Shown here: positions 16,801-26,100 of the stretch, piece after piece
How positions within the stretch are numbered: the stretch's first letter is position 1
Layout of the letters: every line of letters starts with the position of its first letter
DNA from: an uncultured Duncaniella sp.
GTDB lineage: Bacteria > Bacteroidota > Bacteroidia > Bacteroidales > Muribaculaceae
Length of the DNA stretch: 37,105 nucleotides
NCBI GenBank assembly: GCA_910587165.1
Contig: CAJUKP010000022.1
Span: forward strand, 1 to 37,105
Direction of reading: 5' to 3'
Notes under the pieces: generated by a model
Seen by the model: the letters and a program-made list of their open reading frames with translations, nothing else
Told to the model about the DNA's origin: nothing
Databases searched by the model: none
Translations under genes and position numbers: made by a program

Positions 16801-17546
16801 TTAGTGGATAGGGTGGAGTTGTAAAGAAGAATTCTGTTGAGGCCTTTGCTGACAAGGTGTTCATCGACAGTGGCCTCGAAGTCGCACACCGATGCGAGAT
16901 GGTGGCCGCAACCTCCGCCAAGCACGGTGACTGTGCCCTCGGGGAGGCGCTTGCGGTAATAGTCGATCTGTGCGAGCACCGATTGGACCACTCCGAGGGC
17001 TATAGCCTCGCGGGTGTCACGTCCCATGAGCGAGGTGCACAACCGCGGCATATCCTCGGGAAACGGCACAAGGGGCAGACGTGCGGTGAATTCATGCAGC
17101 GCTCTCAGCTGCATGGAGATGCCGGGCGCAATGTTGCCACCTTGATACACACCGTCGGGGTCCACGTAGTCGCAGGTCACGGCTGTACCCGCATCGACCA
17201 CGAGAATCGGCCGACCCTTGAAGTCGCTCCATGCCCCCACTGCAGCGGCCACACGGTCGGCCCCGAGGGTCGAGGGTGTGCGGTAGGCCACACGGATGGG
17301 TATCGGGGTGTCGGGGTTGAGGCGCATGGCTTTGCGGGTGTTGTGGCGGAGATGCCGCATGATCACTACATCCTCGCGGGCCACCGAGCAGTAGATGGCA
17401 CCGTCAATTGTGCGCTCGCCCGCGAAAGCAGCCACTTTCGCAGGTGTGAGCGAGGGCTCCATACGGAAGTCCATCAGCTCTGTTCCTTCCCAGAGGGCTA
17501 TTTTTGCCTCTGAGTTGCCTTGGTCTATTGTCAGATAAAAGGACAC
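16797..17546 (-). CDS. coaX: Type III pantothenate kinase
   Basis: CoaX phosphorylates pantothenate, the first committed step of coenzyme A synthesis. The 249-residue product has the ASKHA-fold signatures: phosphate-binding LTIDQGNSEAKIALWEG (Asp8; the family usually has DxGNT), PSTLGADRVAAAVGAW, ILVVDAGTAVTCDYVDPDG and YQGGNIAPGISMQLRAL. The start codon is GTG at 17546: no ATG is available, and an in-frame stop lies three codons upstream. A -7 box lies 18 bases upstream. It leads the unit coaX-OMP-lptC-gldE and overlaps the OMP gene by four bases. Confidence 0.93.
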   Translation of the reverse strand: MSFYLTIDQGNSEAKIALWEGTELMDFRMEPSLTPAKVAAFAGERTIDGAIYCSVAREDVVIMRHLRHNTRKAMRLNPDTPIPIRVAYRTPSTLGADRVAAAVGAWSDFKGRPILVVDAGTAVTCDYVDPDGVYQGGNIAPGISMQLRALHEFTARLPLVPFPEDMPRLCTSLMGRDTREAIALGVVQSVLAQIDYYRKRLPEGTVTVLGGGCGHHLASVCDFEATVDEHLVSKGLNRILLYNSTLSTK

Positions 17547-17564
17547 GTTCGATTATTTAACGTG

Positions 17565-17596
17565 CAAAAGTAGTAATTAACCCGCGAATATTCAGA
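17565..17596 (-). promoter_or_regulatory. Predicted promoter of the coaX-OMP-lptC-gldE unit
   Basis: On the minus strand TCTG (17596-17593), 20 bases, then TACTTTTG (17572-17565). The -7 box fits TAnnTTTG; the -33 box has one mismatch. It lies 18 bases before the GTG start of coaX. Confidence 0.55.
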
Positions 17597-17611
17597 AATG
17601 TTAGTATTTTT

Positions 17612-17995
17612 TCACTTTTTGCCCTCTTTTTTCTCCTTCAGGGCTTTGTTCCGTTCGCGCGGGATCATGATTGACGTGTAGATGGTGAGCACACCGCCTG
17701 CCAGCGTGAATGCCAGCCAATCATTCCCTTTGCCCTGGGGGAGAAAGATGAACACGGCTCCGGCGACGAAGATAAGGGCCGTCCATATCTCCATGCGCCC
17801 GAGACGGCGGACACGCAATGGCTCCTCCTTGCCGGGAATGGTGAGAAAACGGCCTATGAGCAGAAGGGCGGCTCCTGTTGCATAGATGTAGCCGAAACTG
17901 CCGGGAAGAACTCTCAGCAGGGGTAGCGCCGCCGCCACCATTACAGTGAGCAGCCCTATGTTGGCGAGCCAGAATCCGATTTGGGTTTTATTCAT
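17612..17995 (-). CDS. Small four-helix membrane protein of unknown function
   Basis: A 127-residue protein with four hydrophobic segments: IGFWLANIGLLTVMVAAALPLL, SFGYIYATGAALLLIGRFLTI, MEIWTALIFVAGAVFIFLP and WLAFTLAGGVLTIYTSIMI. A basic loop (KEEPLRVRRLGR) lies between the second and third, and the tail is lysine-rich (RNKALKEKKEGKK). The pattern places it in the inner membrane. I do not recognise a named family; similar small proteins appear in other Bacteroidales as conserved hypotheticals. It starts 16 bases after the stop of the zinc-finger gene on the same strand, so the two may be co-transcribed with ftsB further upstream. Confidence 0.8.
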   Translation of the reverse strand: MNKTQIGFWLANIGLLTVMVAAALPLLRVLPGSFGYIYATGAALLLIGRFLTIPGKEEPLRVRRLGRMEIWTALIFVAGAVFIFLPQGKGNDWLAFTLAGGVLTIYTSIMIPRERNKALKEKKEGKK

Positions 17996-18011
17996 GACTT
18001 ATATGAGTTAG

Positions 18012-19127
18012 CTATCGTTTGCAAGTTGTACATTTTGAGTGCCAATGTTCATCCCAATGATCGCAATGCGGACATTTTGACCCTGATGAATTATAATAGC
18101 CTACGAGTTCGGAAAGTGGTCGGGCATATTCCGGCGATTTTCCACCTCGCCAAAGGCGGGTGCCTCCGCAGTCGGCACAGTAAGAGGATCTTTGGGATGT
18201 GGATGACGAGGATTGTGAAGAGGAACTTCCTGATCCATAGTCGGCAGAATCTCTTGATGAAGAACCGTCGGGCATAATAGTAGAGGTTGAACCTATGACA
18301 TATCCTGGATAGTCGCCTTTCACGCACGCGCATTGACCCGACCCGCCACACGAATGACATACACCGGTAGTGCTGCATATGGCACATGGATAATAGTTAC
18401 CATAACCGGCGGATATGATGCCTCCCTGACCATTGCATATCCCGCATAGGCGAGTGCCCCGACAGCCGCCACAGACTTGAGTCCCATTGCAATTCGGACA
18501 AAGACGCCATCTGGTTCGGGTAATGAATCCAGTGGGATATTCATTGACTATTACAAAACCGCCATAGCCTAGTTCTTCTCTCCAAGTACGGGCTTGTCCA
18601 TTACTATTGTTGTTGCCAGCCTGATGATTGTGTCCATAGTCATTGTTCAATGTAGATGAGGAACCGGTACCATTGAAAGTGACATATTTACTTCTGGCCA
18701 GACATTTGCCATTGGGATCATTAATGGTGACAAAGAGGTAGTAGGTGTGTTCTCCCGGTTTTAAATTGAGCTCGGAATTATAAATGGTATATTTGTATTC
18801 GTCCCATCTTGAACTTTCATATCTAGGGGTGAAATAGCTCACAAAATGAGTAGAGCCATTTTTTTTATTATATGTGTCATCCACAAGATGCGTTGTACCT
18901 TCAGGGTATTCCACCCACACGCAAAGCTTAGACATTATATCTTTTAGTCCGTCGACAGTGAATTTGGTGACAACATTGAACCCTTTTTTGCCATTTTTTT
19001 CAATATTAAACACAAGATTTACATCTTCTATATTGGCTGATGGGGCTGATGCGTTGATGGATATTGCGGTGCTAAAAGATATGAACAGCAGCAATAGAGT
19101 CCGTATGATGTGATGTCTGAATGGCAT
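18012..19127 (-). CDS. Exported protein with DnaJ-type zinc-finger repeats
   Basis: A 371-residue protein with a signal peptide (MPFRHHIIRTLLLLFISFST, then AISINA). The N-terminal half (about 30-155) looks like a beta-sandwich, including NLVFNIEKNGKKGFNVVTKF and LNLKPGEHTYYLFVTINDP. The middle (about 215-275) is a run of CxxC knuckles as in the DnaJ central domain: CPNCNGTQVC, CGGCRGTRLC, CGICNGQGG, CAICSTTGVC and CHSCGGSGQC. A serine-rich linker then leads to two more cysteine clusters at the C-terminus (CADCGGTRLW; CPHCDHWDEHWHSKCTTCKR). No J domain is present. A zinc-binding, DnaJ-like module outside the cytoplasm is unusual. The gene is visibly more AT-rich than its neighbours. Function unknown. 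Confidence 0.85.
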   Translation of the reverse strand: MPFRHHIIRTLLLLFISFSTAISINASAPSANIEDVNLVFNIEKNGKKGFNVVTKFTVDGLKDIMSKLCVWVEYPEGTTHLVDDTYNKKNGSTHFVSYFTPRYESSRWDEYKYTIYNSELNLKPGEHTYYLFVTINDPNGKCLARSKYVTFNGTGSSSTLNNDYGHNHQAGNNNSNGQARTWREELGYGGFVIVNEYPTGFITRTRWRLCPNCNGTQVCGGCRGTRLCGICNGQGGIISAGYGNYYPCAICSTTGVCHSCGGSGQCACVKGDYPGYVIGSTSTIMPDGSSSRDSADYGSGSSSSQSSSSTSQRSSYCADCGGTRLWRGGKSPEYARPLSELVGYYNSSGSKCPHCDHWDEHWHSKCTTCKR

Positions 19128-19166
19128 GGTATGGTATAATGTAGACTATCGTTGGTAGATATTCAC

Positions 19167-19457
19167 TTATTCAAATATATATACGTCTTCGTCCGGGTGC
19201 TGCATATGGTGCTGTTCGCGCACGATGCGTTCCATGGTCTCCTTGTCGGTGTTGAGCGAGCGGTTGAGATCACGGTAGTAGGTCAGTGTGTCGTTTGCAT
19301 CGCTGATGCGGGCTTCAAGCTCGCTGATGCGACGTTCCTGTTCAATCGAGGTGAGCAGTGAGTTCTCGTTGAAAAAAAGCACCAGTGCCCCCACGGTTAT
19401 GGCGGCGAGCAGGGTGAACGAAAGGTATCTTTTGCACCAGGTTATAAACTCTTTCAT
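19167..19457 (-). CDS. ftsB: FtsB/DivIC-family septum formation protein
   Basis: A 96-residue bitopic membrane protein: a short basic N-terminus (MKEFITWCKRYLS), one membrane helix (FTLLAAITVGALVLFF), then a coiled coil (SIEQERRISELEARISDAND) and an acidic tail. The layout and the late TYYRDLNRSLNTDKETMERIVREQHHM segment fit FtsB/DivIC, which bridges FtsL and FtsQ in the divisome. The ATG at 19457 is chosen over an in-frame GTG two codons upstream that overlaps the -7 box. Only five bases separate the -7 box from the ATG, so the mRNA may be leaderless. The zinc-finger gene follows 39 bases downstream. Confidence 0.85.
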   Translation of the reverse strand: MKEFITWCKRYLSFTLLAAITVGALVLFFNENSLLTSIEQERRISELEARISDANDTLTYYRDLNRSLNTDKETMERIVREQHHMQHPDEDVYIFE

Positions 19458-19462
19458 AACCA

Positions 19463-19493
19463 CAAAATTACGAAAAATTATGAAAATGACAAA
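19463..19493 (-). promoter_or_regulatory. Predicted promoter of ftsB
   Basis: On the minus strand TTTG (19493-19490), 19 bases, then TAATTTTG (19470-19463): an exact match to both boxes of the Bacteroidetes consensus. The TTTTG that carries the -33 box directly follows the terminator stem of the GH31 gene. Confidence 0.7.
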
Positions 19494-19550
19494 ATCTTCA
19501 GAGCCGGTCGGCGATTAACAAACGTTAACTTCATGACCGGCTCTGAAGAT
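19494..19550 (-). terminator. Terminator hairpin of the GH31 gene
   Basis: ATCTTCAGAGCCGGTC at 19494-19509 and GACCGGCTCTGAAGAT at 19535-19550 form a perfect 16-bp stem with a 25-base loop that itself holds TTAAC/GTTAA. On the minus strand the stem is followed by TTTTGTCATTTTC, so it can end the GH31 transcript 33 bases after its stop. The same T-run provides the -33 box of ftsB. Confidence 0.75.
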
Positions 19551-19583
19551 ATGGGGGAAGATAGGTGTGTCTATGTTTCGGGA

Positions 19584-21905
19584 TTATTTCCCCTGATTGT
19601 CGCTGGTGCGTGTGCTTCCGTCAGGGAGGATGGCTGTCCCGCGGGCCGGAAGATCGGCGCTGAACGGACGCCATGTGAGCTTGTCCCATTCAAGCCGGTC
19701 GGTGGACTGCGCTACCGGAAGCACGGGGAGCGCTGTGCCGTCTTTCACCATTATCACAATCGGCATCTCGCCGGTGGAGATGTGGTTCCATCCGGGTGAA
19801 TATGTCTTTCCCGTCTGGAAGTCAATCCATTTCTGTTTGCCCGGGAGATAGACGTCTCGTGAGCTGCCGGGCTCGAGCATCGGGGCCACGAGAATCGAGG
19901 AGCCGAACATATATTCATCGTCGACACGCCATGCCCCGGGGTCGTCGGGAAATTCGAGCAGCAGTGCCCTCAGCATGGGCCAGCCGTTGGATGAGCTTTC
20001 GACTGCCTGGGTGTAGATGTAGGGCATGAGTGTATATTTCATCTCGGCGCACTTGCGGAAATAGTCGGTGAAATCCTTGCCGTAGAGCCAGGGCTCGGTG
20101 GGAGGGGCGCCATGGATGCGGGTGTGGGATGTGAGGAATCCGAACGGGAGCCAGCGGCGGTAGAGTTCCTCGGGGCTCGAGGTGACGAATCCGCCTACGT
20201 CGTGGCTCCAGAAGGGGAATCCGCTCAGTCCGAGCGACAGTCCGGCGCGCAGTGTGCCCTGCATACCGGTGGCGGTGGTTGCGGCATCGCCGCCCCAGTG
20301 CAGCGGATAGCGTTGCGAGCCTGCCCAGGCCGAACGGGCCCAGATGATGTTGTCGCCGTTGGTGCGTCGTGTCACTTCCGACACGGCGCGGTTATATCGC
20401 AAGGGGTACAGGTTGTGTTCATACAGGCCGCTACGGCCGTTGGCGTAGATGCCGTCGAGAGGGGCGCCCTCGCCGAAGTCAACCTTGATGGCTCCGACCC
20501 CCTGGCCCAGCAGATTGCCGAGCTTCTCCTGATACCATTCCACGGTGGCCGGATTGGTGAAGTCGAGCACCACATCCTCGTAGGGGAGCTCGCCCCGTCC
20601 GTTGCGCACATAGAGCCCTTTCTCCACCAGCTCGGGGAAGAATTTGTTTTTCGGTGTGAAGTAGGGGAGCTGCCACAGGCAGGTGCGGAATCCATCCTTG
20701 CGCAGGTCGGCGAGCATCTTGCGGGGATTGTCGAAGCGGTCGGGGGCGAAAGCATAGTCACATTGCCAGTCTGTGCCGAACCACCCGGTGTCGAAATGTA
20801 TCACGTCGGAGGGTATGCGGTTCTCGCGCAGTTTACGGGCCACGTCGCGGCCCTCCTCCTCGCTGAAATATGTGATCCTGCTCATCCATGTGCCGAAGCT
20901 CCAGAGCGGCGGCATATCCGGACGGCCTGTGATGGCGGTGTATTCCGACAATATCTCCTTCGGGGTGCCGAGCATGATGAAAATGTCCATCACCTCGTCG
21001 GCCATGAACAGTTTGGTGGCCCCTCCGTAGGTGGCGCCGAAGTCAGCTGTGACCGGCGCCGAGGTGTGGATGAACACTCCGTAGCCGCGGTCGCTCATGT
21101 AGAAGGGGATGGGTTTGTACATATCGGGAGTCTCGGGCCCTTGCGGATCGGTGACGAACATATTCACCTTCTGTCCCGCCTTGTTGAGCGCGGTCGGACT
21201 CTCGCCGGTACCGAAGATCTTCTCGCCCGGCATAAGGGAGAACACGGGATTGATGGAACGGGTGTTGTCGGAGCCTCTCTTGATGAAGCTGAAAGGCTGG
21301 ACCTTCACCTGAGTCGAATCGTTGTCGGCCCAAGTGCGTGTCTCGGTGAGGAGCTTGCCCTCACTGTTCTTGAGTATTAGCCTCCAGGGGTGGCGGGTGA
21401 TCTCAAGCGATCCGGCAGCCGATCTGAGGGTGATGGCCGAGGGGGTCGAGGTCACTTTCCATGAGTCACGGCTCACGGGCACAGGTCCGGCCAGCATCGG
21501 GTCGTCCTCAAGCTCCTTGGGGATGACCGGGGAAGTGTAGATGCGCACCCGGATGGTGCGCTCGTTGACGGGATCGACCTGAAATGCCAGTATCGGGTCG
21601 TTGTCGTATGCCGTGTCGGGGAAATCGAGCGATTTCAACGGCTGAAGCAGGTAGGTGTTGGCGTTGAATGCCTGACGTGGCATGAGCTGATGCCTGTTCC
21701 ACTTTATCGAGCCACGCCCCGTGGCTGGATCGAATCCGGCCAGCGAGTCGGCCAGAAAGTAATGGTGGCTGAAGTCAGAGAAGTCGCCGCTCATGTCGCG
21801 GGTCTGGCTGAGCAGATATTCCACCCCGTTGTTGGTGCGTATCTGCCCTGTGGCCCCGGCAGCTATGCCGATGGCCGCCAATGCGGTGATAAGATGTTTT
21901 TTCAT
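19584..21905 (-). CDS. Glycoside hydrolase family 31, alpha-glucosidase/alpha-xylosidase-like
   Basis: A 773-residue exported enzyme with a signal peptide (MKKHLITALAAIGIAAGATG). An N-terminal beta-sandwich (about 20-300) precedes the GH31 barrel, with MPPLWSFGTWMSRITYFSEE, DVIHFDTGWFGTDWQCDYAF, the nucleophile region AIKVDFGEGAPLDG (Asp476) and the acid/base region GSQRYPLHWGGDAATT (Asp540). SGFPFWSHDVGGFVTSSPEE and C-terminal beta domains follow. The KVDFGE nucleophile motif is closer to YicI-type alpha-xylosidases than to WxDMNE alpha-glucosidases. It would cut alpha-linked sugars from oligosaccharide ends in the periplasm or at the surface. No SusC/SusD pair is nearby, so this is not a typical polysaccharide utilisation locus. 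A GT4 gene lies 32 bases upstream on the same strand. Confidence 0.93.
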   Translation of the reverse strand: MKKHLITALAAIGIAAGATGQIRTNNGVEYLLSQTRDMSGDFSDFSHHYFLADSLAGFDPATGRGSIKWNRHQLMPRQAFNANTYLLQPLKSLDFPDTAYDNDPILAFQVDPVNERTIRVRIYTSPVIPKELEDDPMLAGPVPVSRDSWKVTSTPSAITLRSAAGSLEITRHPWRLILKNSEGKLLTETRTWADNDSTQVKVQPFSFIKRGSDNTRSINPVFSLMPGEKIFGTGESPTALNKAGQKVNMFVTDPQGPETPDMYKPIPFYMSDRGYGVFIHTSAPVTADFGATYGGATKLFMADEVMDIFIMLGTPKEILSEYTAITGRPDMPPLWSFGTWMSRITYFSEEEGRDVARKLRENRIPSDVIHFDTGWFGTDWQCDYAFAPDRFDNPRKMLADLRKDGFRTCLWQLPYFTPKNKFFPELVEKGLYVRNGRGELPYEDVVLDFTNPATVEWYQEKLGNLLGQGVGAIKVDFGEGAPLDGIYANGRSGLYEHNLYPLRYNRAVSEVTRRTNGDNIIWARSAWAGSQRYPLHWGGDAATTATGMQGTLRAGLSLGLSGFPFWSHDVGGFVTSSPEELYRRWLPFGFLTSHTRIHGAPPTEPWLYGKDFTDYFRKCAEMKYTLMPYIYTQAVESSSNGWPMLRALLLEFPDDPGAWRVDDEYMFGSSILVAPMLEPGSSRDVYLPGKQKWIDFQTGKTYSPGWNHISTGEMPIVIMVKDGTALPVLPVAQSTDRLEWDKLTWRPFSADLPARGTAILPDGSTRTSDNQGK

Positions 21906-21937
21906 GCAGGTTTGAAAGCTTGTGATGACTGGTTTGT

Positions 21938-22990
21938 TCAGGTTATCAGGGACTTATATATGTGTGTCAGTTTGCTGAAGGCTGATGATATGGAGAATTT
22001 CTGTGATATCAGCGAGCAGGATGCCTCGGAGATGCGCCGCCGCTCATCGTCATCGTTGACAAGACGGCTTATCGCGGCGGCGAGGGCGTCGATGTCGCCC
22101 GGCTCGATGAGCAGGCCTGTCTCGCCGTCGGTGATCACCTCGGGGATTGATGCAATGTGTGTGGATATGTTGGGTATGCCGAGTGCCATTGTCTCGAGTA
22201 TGGTCATCGGCAACCCTTCGTGATAGGAGGGGAGCACGTTGATCATCGTGTCGTGCAGGAATTGTTTCTTCTTTTCCCCCTCTATCCAGCCTATGTGGGC
22301 CACACGGTGTTCCAGCCCGTGCTTCTCGACGAGGGTCTCTATGCCTTCGGGCTCGCCGTCGCCGCAGAACAAGAACTTCACATCGGCAGGCAGGACCGGG
22401 TCGAGCCTTCTGACGGCCTCGATGAGATCATAGGCCCCTTTGCGTCGGCCGATGCGTCCGAGAAACAGGATATTTGAGGCTGTGAGTGAGTAGGGGTTGG
22501 CCGCCGGCACCTCCACGGCATTGTAGAGCACCTCCACTTTGGCGGCGGGAGCTTTTCCGCTGATCATTTCCACCAGCCTGTTGCTCAGCACGATGTTGAC
22601 ATCCGCCATCTCGAGGGTGCGTCTGATGAATCTTTTGTGGCGGCCGGAGGCTGAGGCATAGTACTGTTCGAACTCGGCTCCGTGGTGGTGTAGCACGGTT
22701 CTGACTCCCATTTTCCGGAGAGTCCGGAGCAGCAGGCCCTTGCGCACGAAACTGCCTCTCTCCGACACATGGAGATGCGCCACATCAATCTTTCCCGTCA
22801 TAGCCATACGCACAATGCGCGCGTAGGCTTTGGCGAAACAGAGAGCCATGGCGGCTTTTCCACCCTGCCGGTGGGTCGGGACAAAAGTGATTTCCACGTC
22901 CCCTTTGTCGGGATAATCGAGATAGCCTTTCACAACGCTCACCATACCCCCCTTGTATGAGAGGTCGGAGCAGCACATCAGTATATTCAT
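21938..22990 (-). CDS. Glycosyltransferase family 4 protein
   Basis: A 350-residue GT-B-fold enzyme. It starts MNILMCCSDLSYKGGMVSVV, a typical GT4 opening with the GGM loop, and contains DVAHLHVSERGSF, TVLHHHGAEFEQYY, NILFLGRIGRRKGAYDLIEAV, KFLFCGDGEPEGIETL and the E-x7-E signature INVLPSYHEGLPMTILETMALG, then GETGLLIEPGDIDAL. It likely transfers a sugar from a nucleotide donor onto a surface polysaccharide or lipid; donor and acceptor are unknown. The ATG at 22990 is chosen because the -7 box TACATTTG lies just five bases upstream; the longer frame begins upstream of that promoter. It is transcribed divergently from the TPR gene and precedes the GH31 gene by 32 bases, so the two may form an operon. 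Confidence 0.9.
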   Translation of the reverse strand: MNILMCCSDLSYKGGMVSVVKGYLDYPDKGDVEITFVPTHRQGGKAAMALCFAKAYARIVRMAMTGKIDVAHLHVSERGSFVRKGLLLRTLRKMGVRTVLHHHGAEFEQYYASASGRHKRFIRRTLEMADVNIVLSNRLVEMISGKAPAAKVEVLYNAVEVPAANPYSLTASNILFLGRIGRRKGAYDLIEAVRRLDPVLPADVKFLFCGDGEPEGIETLVEKHGLEHRVAHIGWIEGEKKKQFLHDTMINVLPSYHEGLPMTILETMALGIPNISTHIASIPEVITDGETGLLIEPGDIDALAAAISRLVNDDDERRRISEASCSLISQKFSISSAFSKLTHIYKSLIT

Positions 22991-22995
22991 GAAGG

Positions 22996-23026
22996 CAAAT
23001 GTACTGATTTTTGCCTGAATGCCGAA
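22996..23026 (-). promoter_or_regulatory. Predicted promoter of the GT4 gene
   Basis: On the minus strand TTCG (23026-23023), 19 bases, then TACATTTG (23003-22996). The -7 box is a full match and the -33 box has one mismatch. The ATG at 22990 is five bases away, predicting an almost leaderless message. Confidence 0.55.
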
Positions 23027-23078
23027 ATATGGAAAAGAAAAAAAGCGGCGTTGACCGTCGTATATCATCATTTTGTAG

Positions 23079-23086
23079 TAACTTTG
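23079..23086 (+). promoter_or_regulatory. Predicted -7 promoter box of the TPR-barrel operon
   Basis: TAACTTTG matches TAnnTTTG and lies 22 bases before the ATG at 23109. The -33 region is weak; the best TTGA (23051-23054) is 24 bases away. The 118-base gap also holds the divergent GT4 promoter. Confidence 0.5.
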
Positions 23087-23108
23087 CAATATTGTAACCC
23101 CCACATAA

Positions 23109-26100
23109 ATGAAAAGACCAATCTTACTCACGGCCATCGGGATGTATCTTGCAGGTGCAGGCGTGGCCGGGGCGCAGATCGAAAGCCCCGGTGCGGGTGG
23201 CTATCTGCAGCGAGGCATCCTCATGTTCGAGGACCGCAATTACAGCGGCTGTATCGACCAGCTCGCCCGTATCAACTCTCTCTCATCCACTCCCGCCGAG
23301 CGTGAGGAGGCCATGTTCTATCTCGGCAAGGCCACCCTCGGTCTCGGCGATGACGAGGCGCTCGCCATATTCAGCCGTTTTCTCGAGTTATATCCGGTGT
23401 CGCCGCGCCGCGCCGACGTGATGATGTCGGAGGGTGACTACTATTTCCACCGGGGGGAATATGCCACGGCCATACAGAAATATGCGGCGGTCAATCCGGT
23501 GGCGCTCACATCGGCCCGTCAGAATGAGATGACTTACAGGCAGGCCTACTGCTACATGATACTCGGCGAGACCGACACGGCCGCCTCGATGTTCCGCACA
23601 TTGCAGAGTGTGCCGGAATGGCGCAACGCCGCCCGCTTCTATCTGGGCTACATAGCTTATTCGCGCAAGGATTTCACGAGCGCGCTGCAGTATTTCAGAG
23701 GTGTCGACACGTCCACAGCTCCCGGAAACGCCATCCCCTATTATGAGGCACAGATAGCTTTCGTGCAGGGGGACTATGAGAAGGCCCTGGCCGGGGCACG
23801 CTCTCTGCTCAAGAGCGGATCGGTGCCGGAGTTCACACCCGAATGCAACCGCATAGCCGGAGAGTCGCTCTACAATCTCGGCCGGTCGGCCGATGCCATG
23901 CCGTATCTGTGGAAATACTGCGCCGAGACCAAGACCCCGTCCCCCTCGGCATTCTACATACTCGGTGTGGATGAGTTTGACAAGGGTGACACGGATGCTT
24001 CGGTCAAGCTGTTCCAGCAGGCCATCGGATCCCACTCGGCCATGGAGCAGAGCGCCTGGCTCTTCCTGGGACAGGCATATCTGAAGAGGGGTGACAACAC
24101 CTCGGCCATGATGGCATTCGAGAACGCTTATAAGGTCAATTATGACCGGTCGGTACGTGAGATCGCCTTCTACAATTATGCGGTGGCACGTATGGACGGC
24201 GGCCGCGCGCCGTTCGGCAATTCCGTGGCCCTCCTTGAGAATTTCCTCGAGGAATATCCCGACTCGCGCTATGCCGGTGACGTGCGCCGTTTCATAGTCA
24301 ACGGCTATATGACCGACAACGACTATACCTCGGCCCTGGAGGCCATCAACAAGGTGAGCCACCCCTCCGCCGAGATGCTCGAGGCCAAGCAGAGAGTGCT
24401 CTTCATGCTCGGCACCCGCGAGTATTCGTCAGGTCGCGTGGCCGATGCCATCACCCATCTGTCGGAAGCCCGCACGATACGTGGCGGAGACTCCTCGGTG
24501 AAGCGCCAGTGTGATTTCTGGCTCGGCGACTGCTATTACACGCGCGGCAATTACGACGAGGCAGCCAAGTGTTACATGGCTTATTTCAATTCCACCCCCA
24601 AGAACGACACGGAGGGTATAGCGCTCATGCGCTACGCGCTCGGCTATACACGTTTCCAGCAGGAAAACTACAAGGCAGCTCTTGAAAACTTCACCGATGC
24701 GGCCGCTCTTGCGACGCGTCTGCCCGACGGTGCCCGTCTGCTCCCTGACATATACACCCGTATGGCCGACTGCCGATATTATCTCAACGATTATGCCGCC
24801 GCTGCCGCCGACTATCAGAAAGCCTACGATCTCGATCCGGCATCGTCAGACTATGCCCTCTATCAATATGCCATCATGAAGGGTCTGCAGCGCGACCATA
24901 AGGGGAAAATCGCAGTCATTGACCGTATGACAGCCCAGTTCCCCTCGTCGGGTCTCGTGCCGGGCGCGCTGCTCGAGAAGGCCGAGAGCCAGGCGGCTAT
25001 GGGTGATACAGACGCCGCCATCCGTACTTACCAGGAACTTGTGCGGAGCTATTCCGGCACAGCTCCGGGCCGCAACGGCTATCTGCAGCTCGCCATCACA
25101 TACATCAACCGCGGCGAGCGGGCCAAGGGTGTCGAGACTTACCGTAAGGTGATATATACCTTCCCGTCGAGCGAGGAGGCCCGTGTGGCAGCCGATGACC
25201 TCAAGCAGCTCTATGCTGCCGACGGCAAGCTCGACGAATTTGTGGCTTTCATCAATTCCGTGCCCAACGCGCCCCGCTTCGAGCCGGACGACATAGAGCG
25301 CGCCGCTTTCACTGCCGCTGAGAACGCCTATATCAACGGCGGTTCCCCGACAGCCCTGCTGAGCTATGTGAAGGATTATCCTTCCGGCGCTTCCCGTGCC
25401 CGCGCCCTCTATCTCCTCGCCGAAGATGCGTGGAACTCCGACCGCCCCTCGGAGGCCCAGGGCTATGCGGCGCAGGTGCTTCTTGAATATCCTGACTCGG
25501 AGGTGGCCGAGGATGCGCTGCTCGTGAAGGGCCAGGCTGAGGCCGCGCTCGGCAAAACCGAGATAGCATACTCGACATTCCTTGAGCTCGAGAGCCATGC
25601 GTCGGGGGCCAATATGCTCCGCAATGCCCGTCTCGGATTGCTCCACACCGCTTCCGATATGGGCCGGTATGCTGACGTGGTGAATGTGGCCGACAAGATG
25701 CTCAGCTCGACAGCCGCCAACACAGGCACCAACATCGACGATGTGAGATTCATGCGCGCCATGGCCAACGAGCGTCTCGGCAACATTGACGAGGCTTACA
25801 GCGACTGGGAGAAACTCGCCGCAAACATGACAGACCTTAACGGTGCCAAGAGCGCCTATTACATGGGTCAGTCGCTGCTCGACCGTGGCAAGACCGAGCG
25901 CGCCGCGAAGGTGGCCGACTCGCTCATATCGTCAGATACCCCCCACCGCTACTGGCTGGCGAGAGGTTTCATACTCTACAGCGACATCCTGCGCAAACAG
26001 GGAAAGACCTTCGAGGCCAACGAATATCTCAAGTCACTACGTTCCAACTATCCCGGCACCGAGGCCGACATCTTCGAGATGATCGACACACGCCTTAACA

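Noticed and set aside
20112..21380. A 422-codon plus-strand frame opposite the GH31 gene
   Set aside because: The minus strand encodes an intact GH31 enzyme with both catalytic aspartates; the antisense frame has no recognisable domain.
23388..24362. A 324-codon minus-strand frame within the TPR gene
   Set aside because: The composition is that of a complementary shadow, while the plus strand has clear TPR repeats and a signal peptide.
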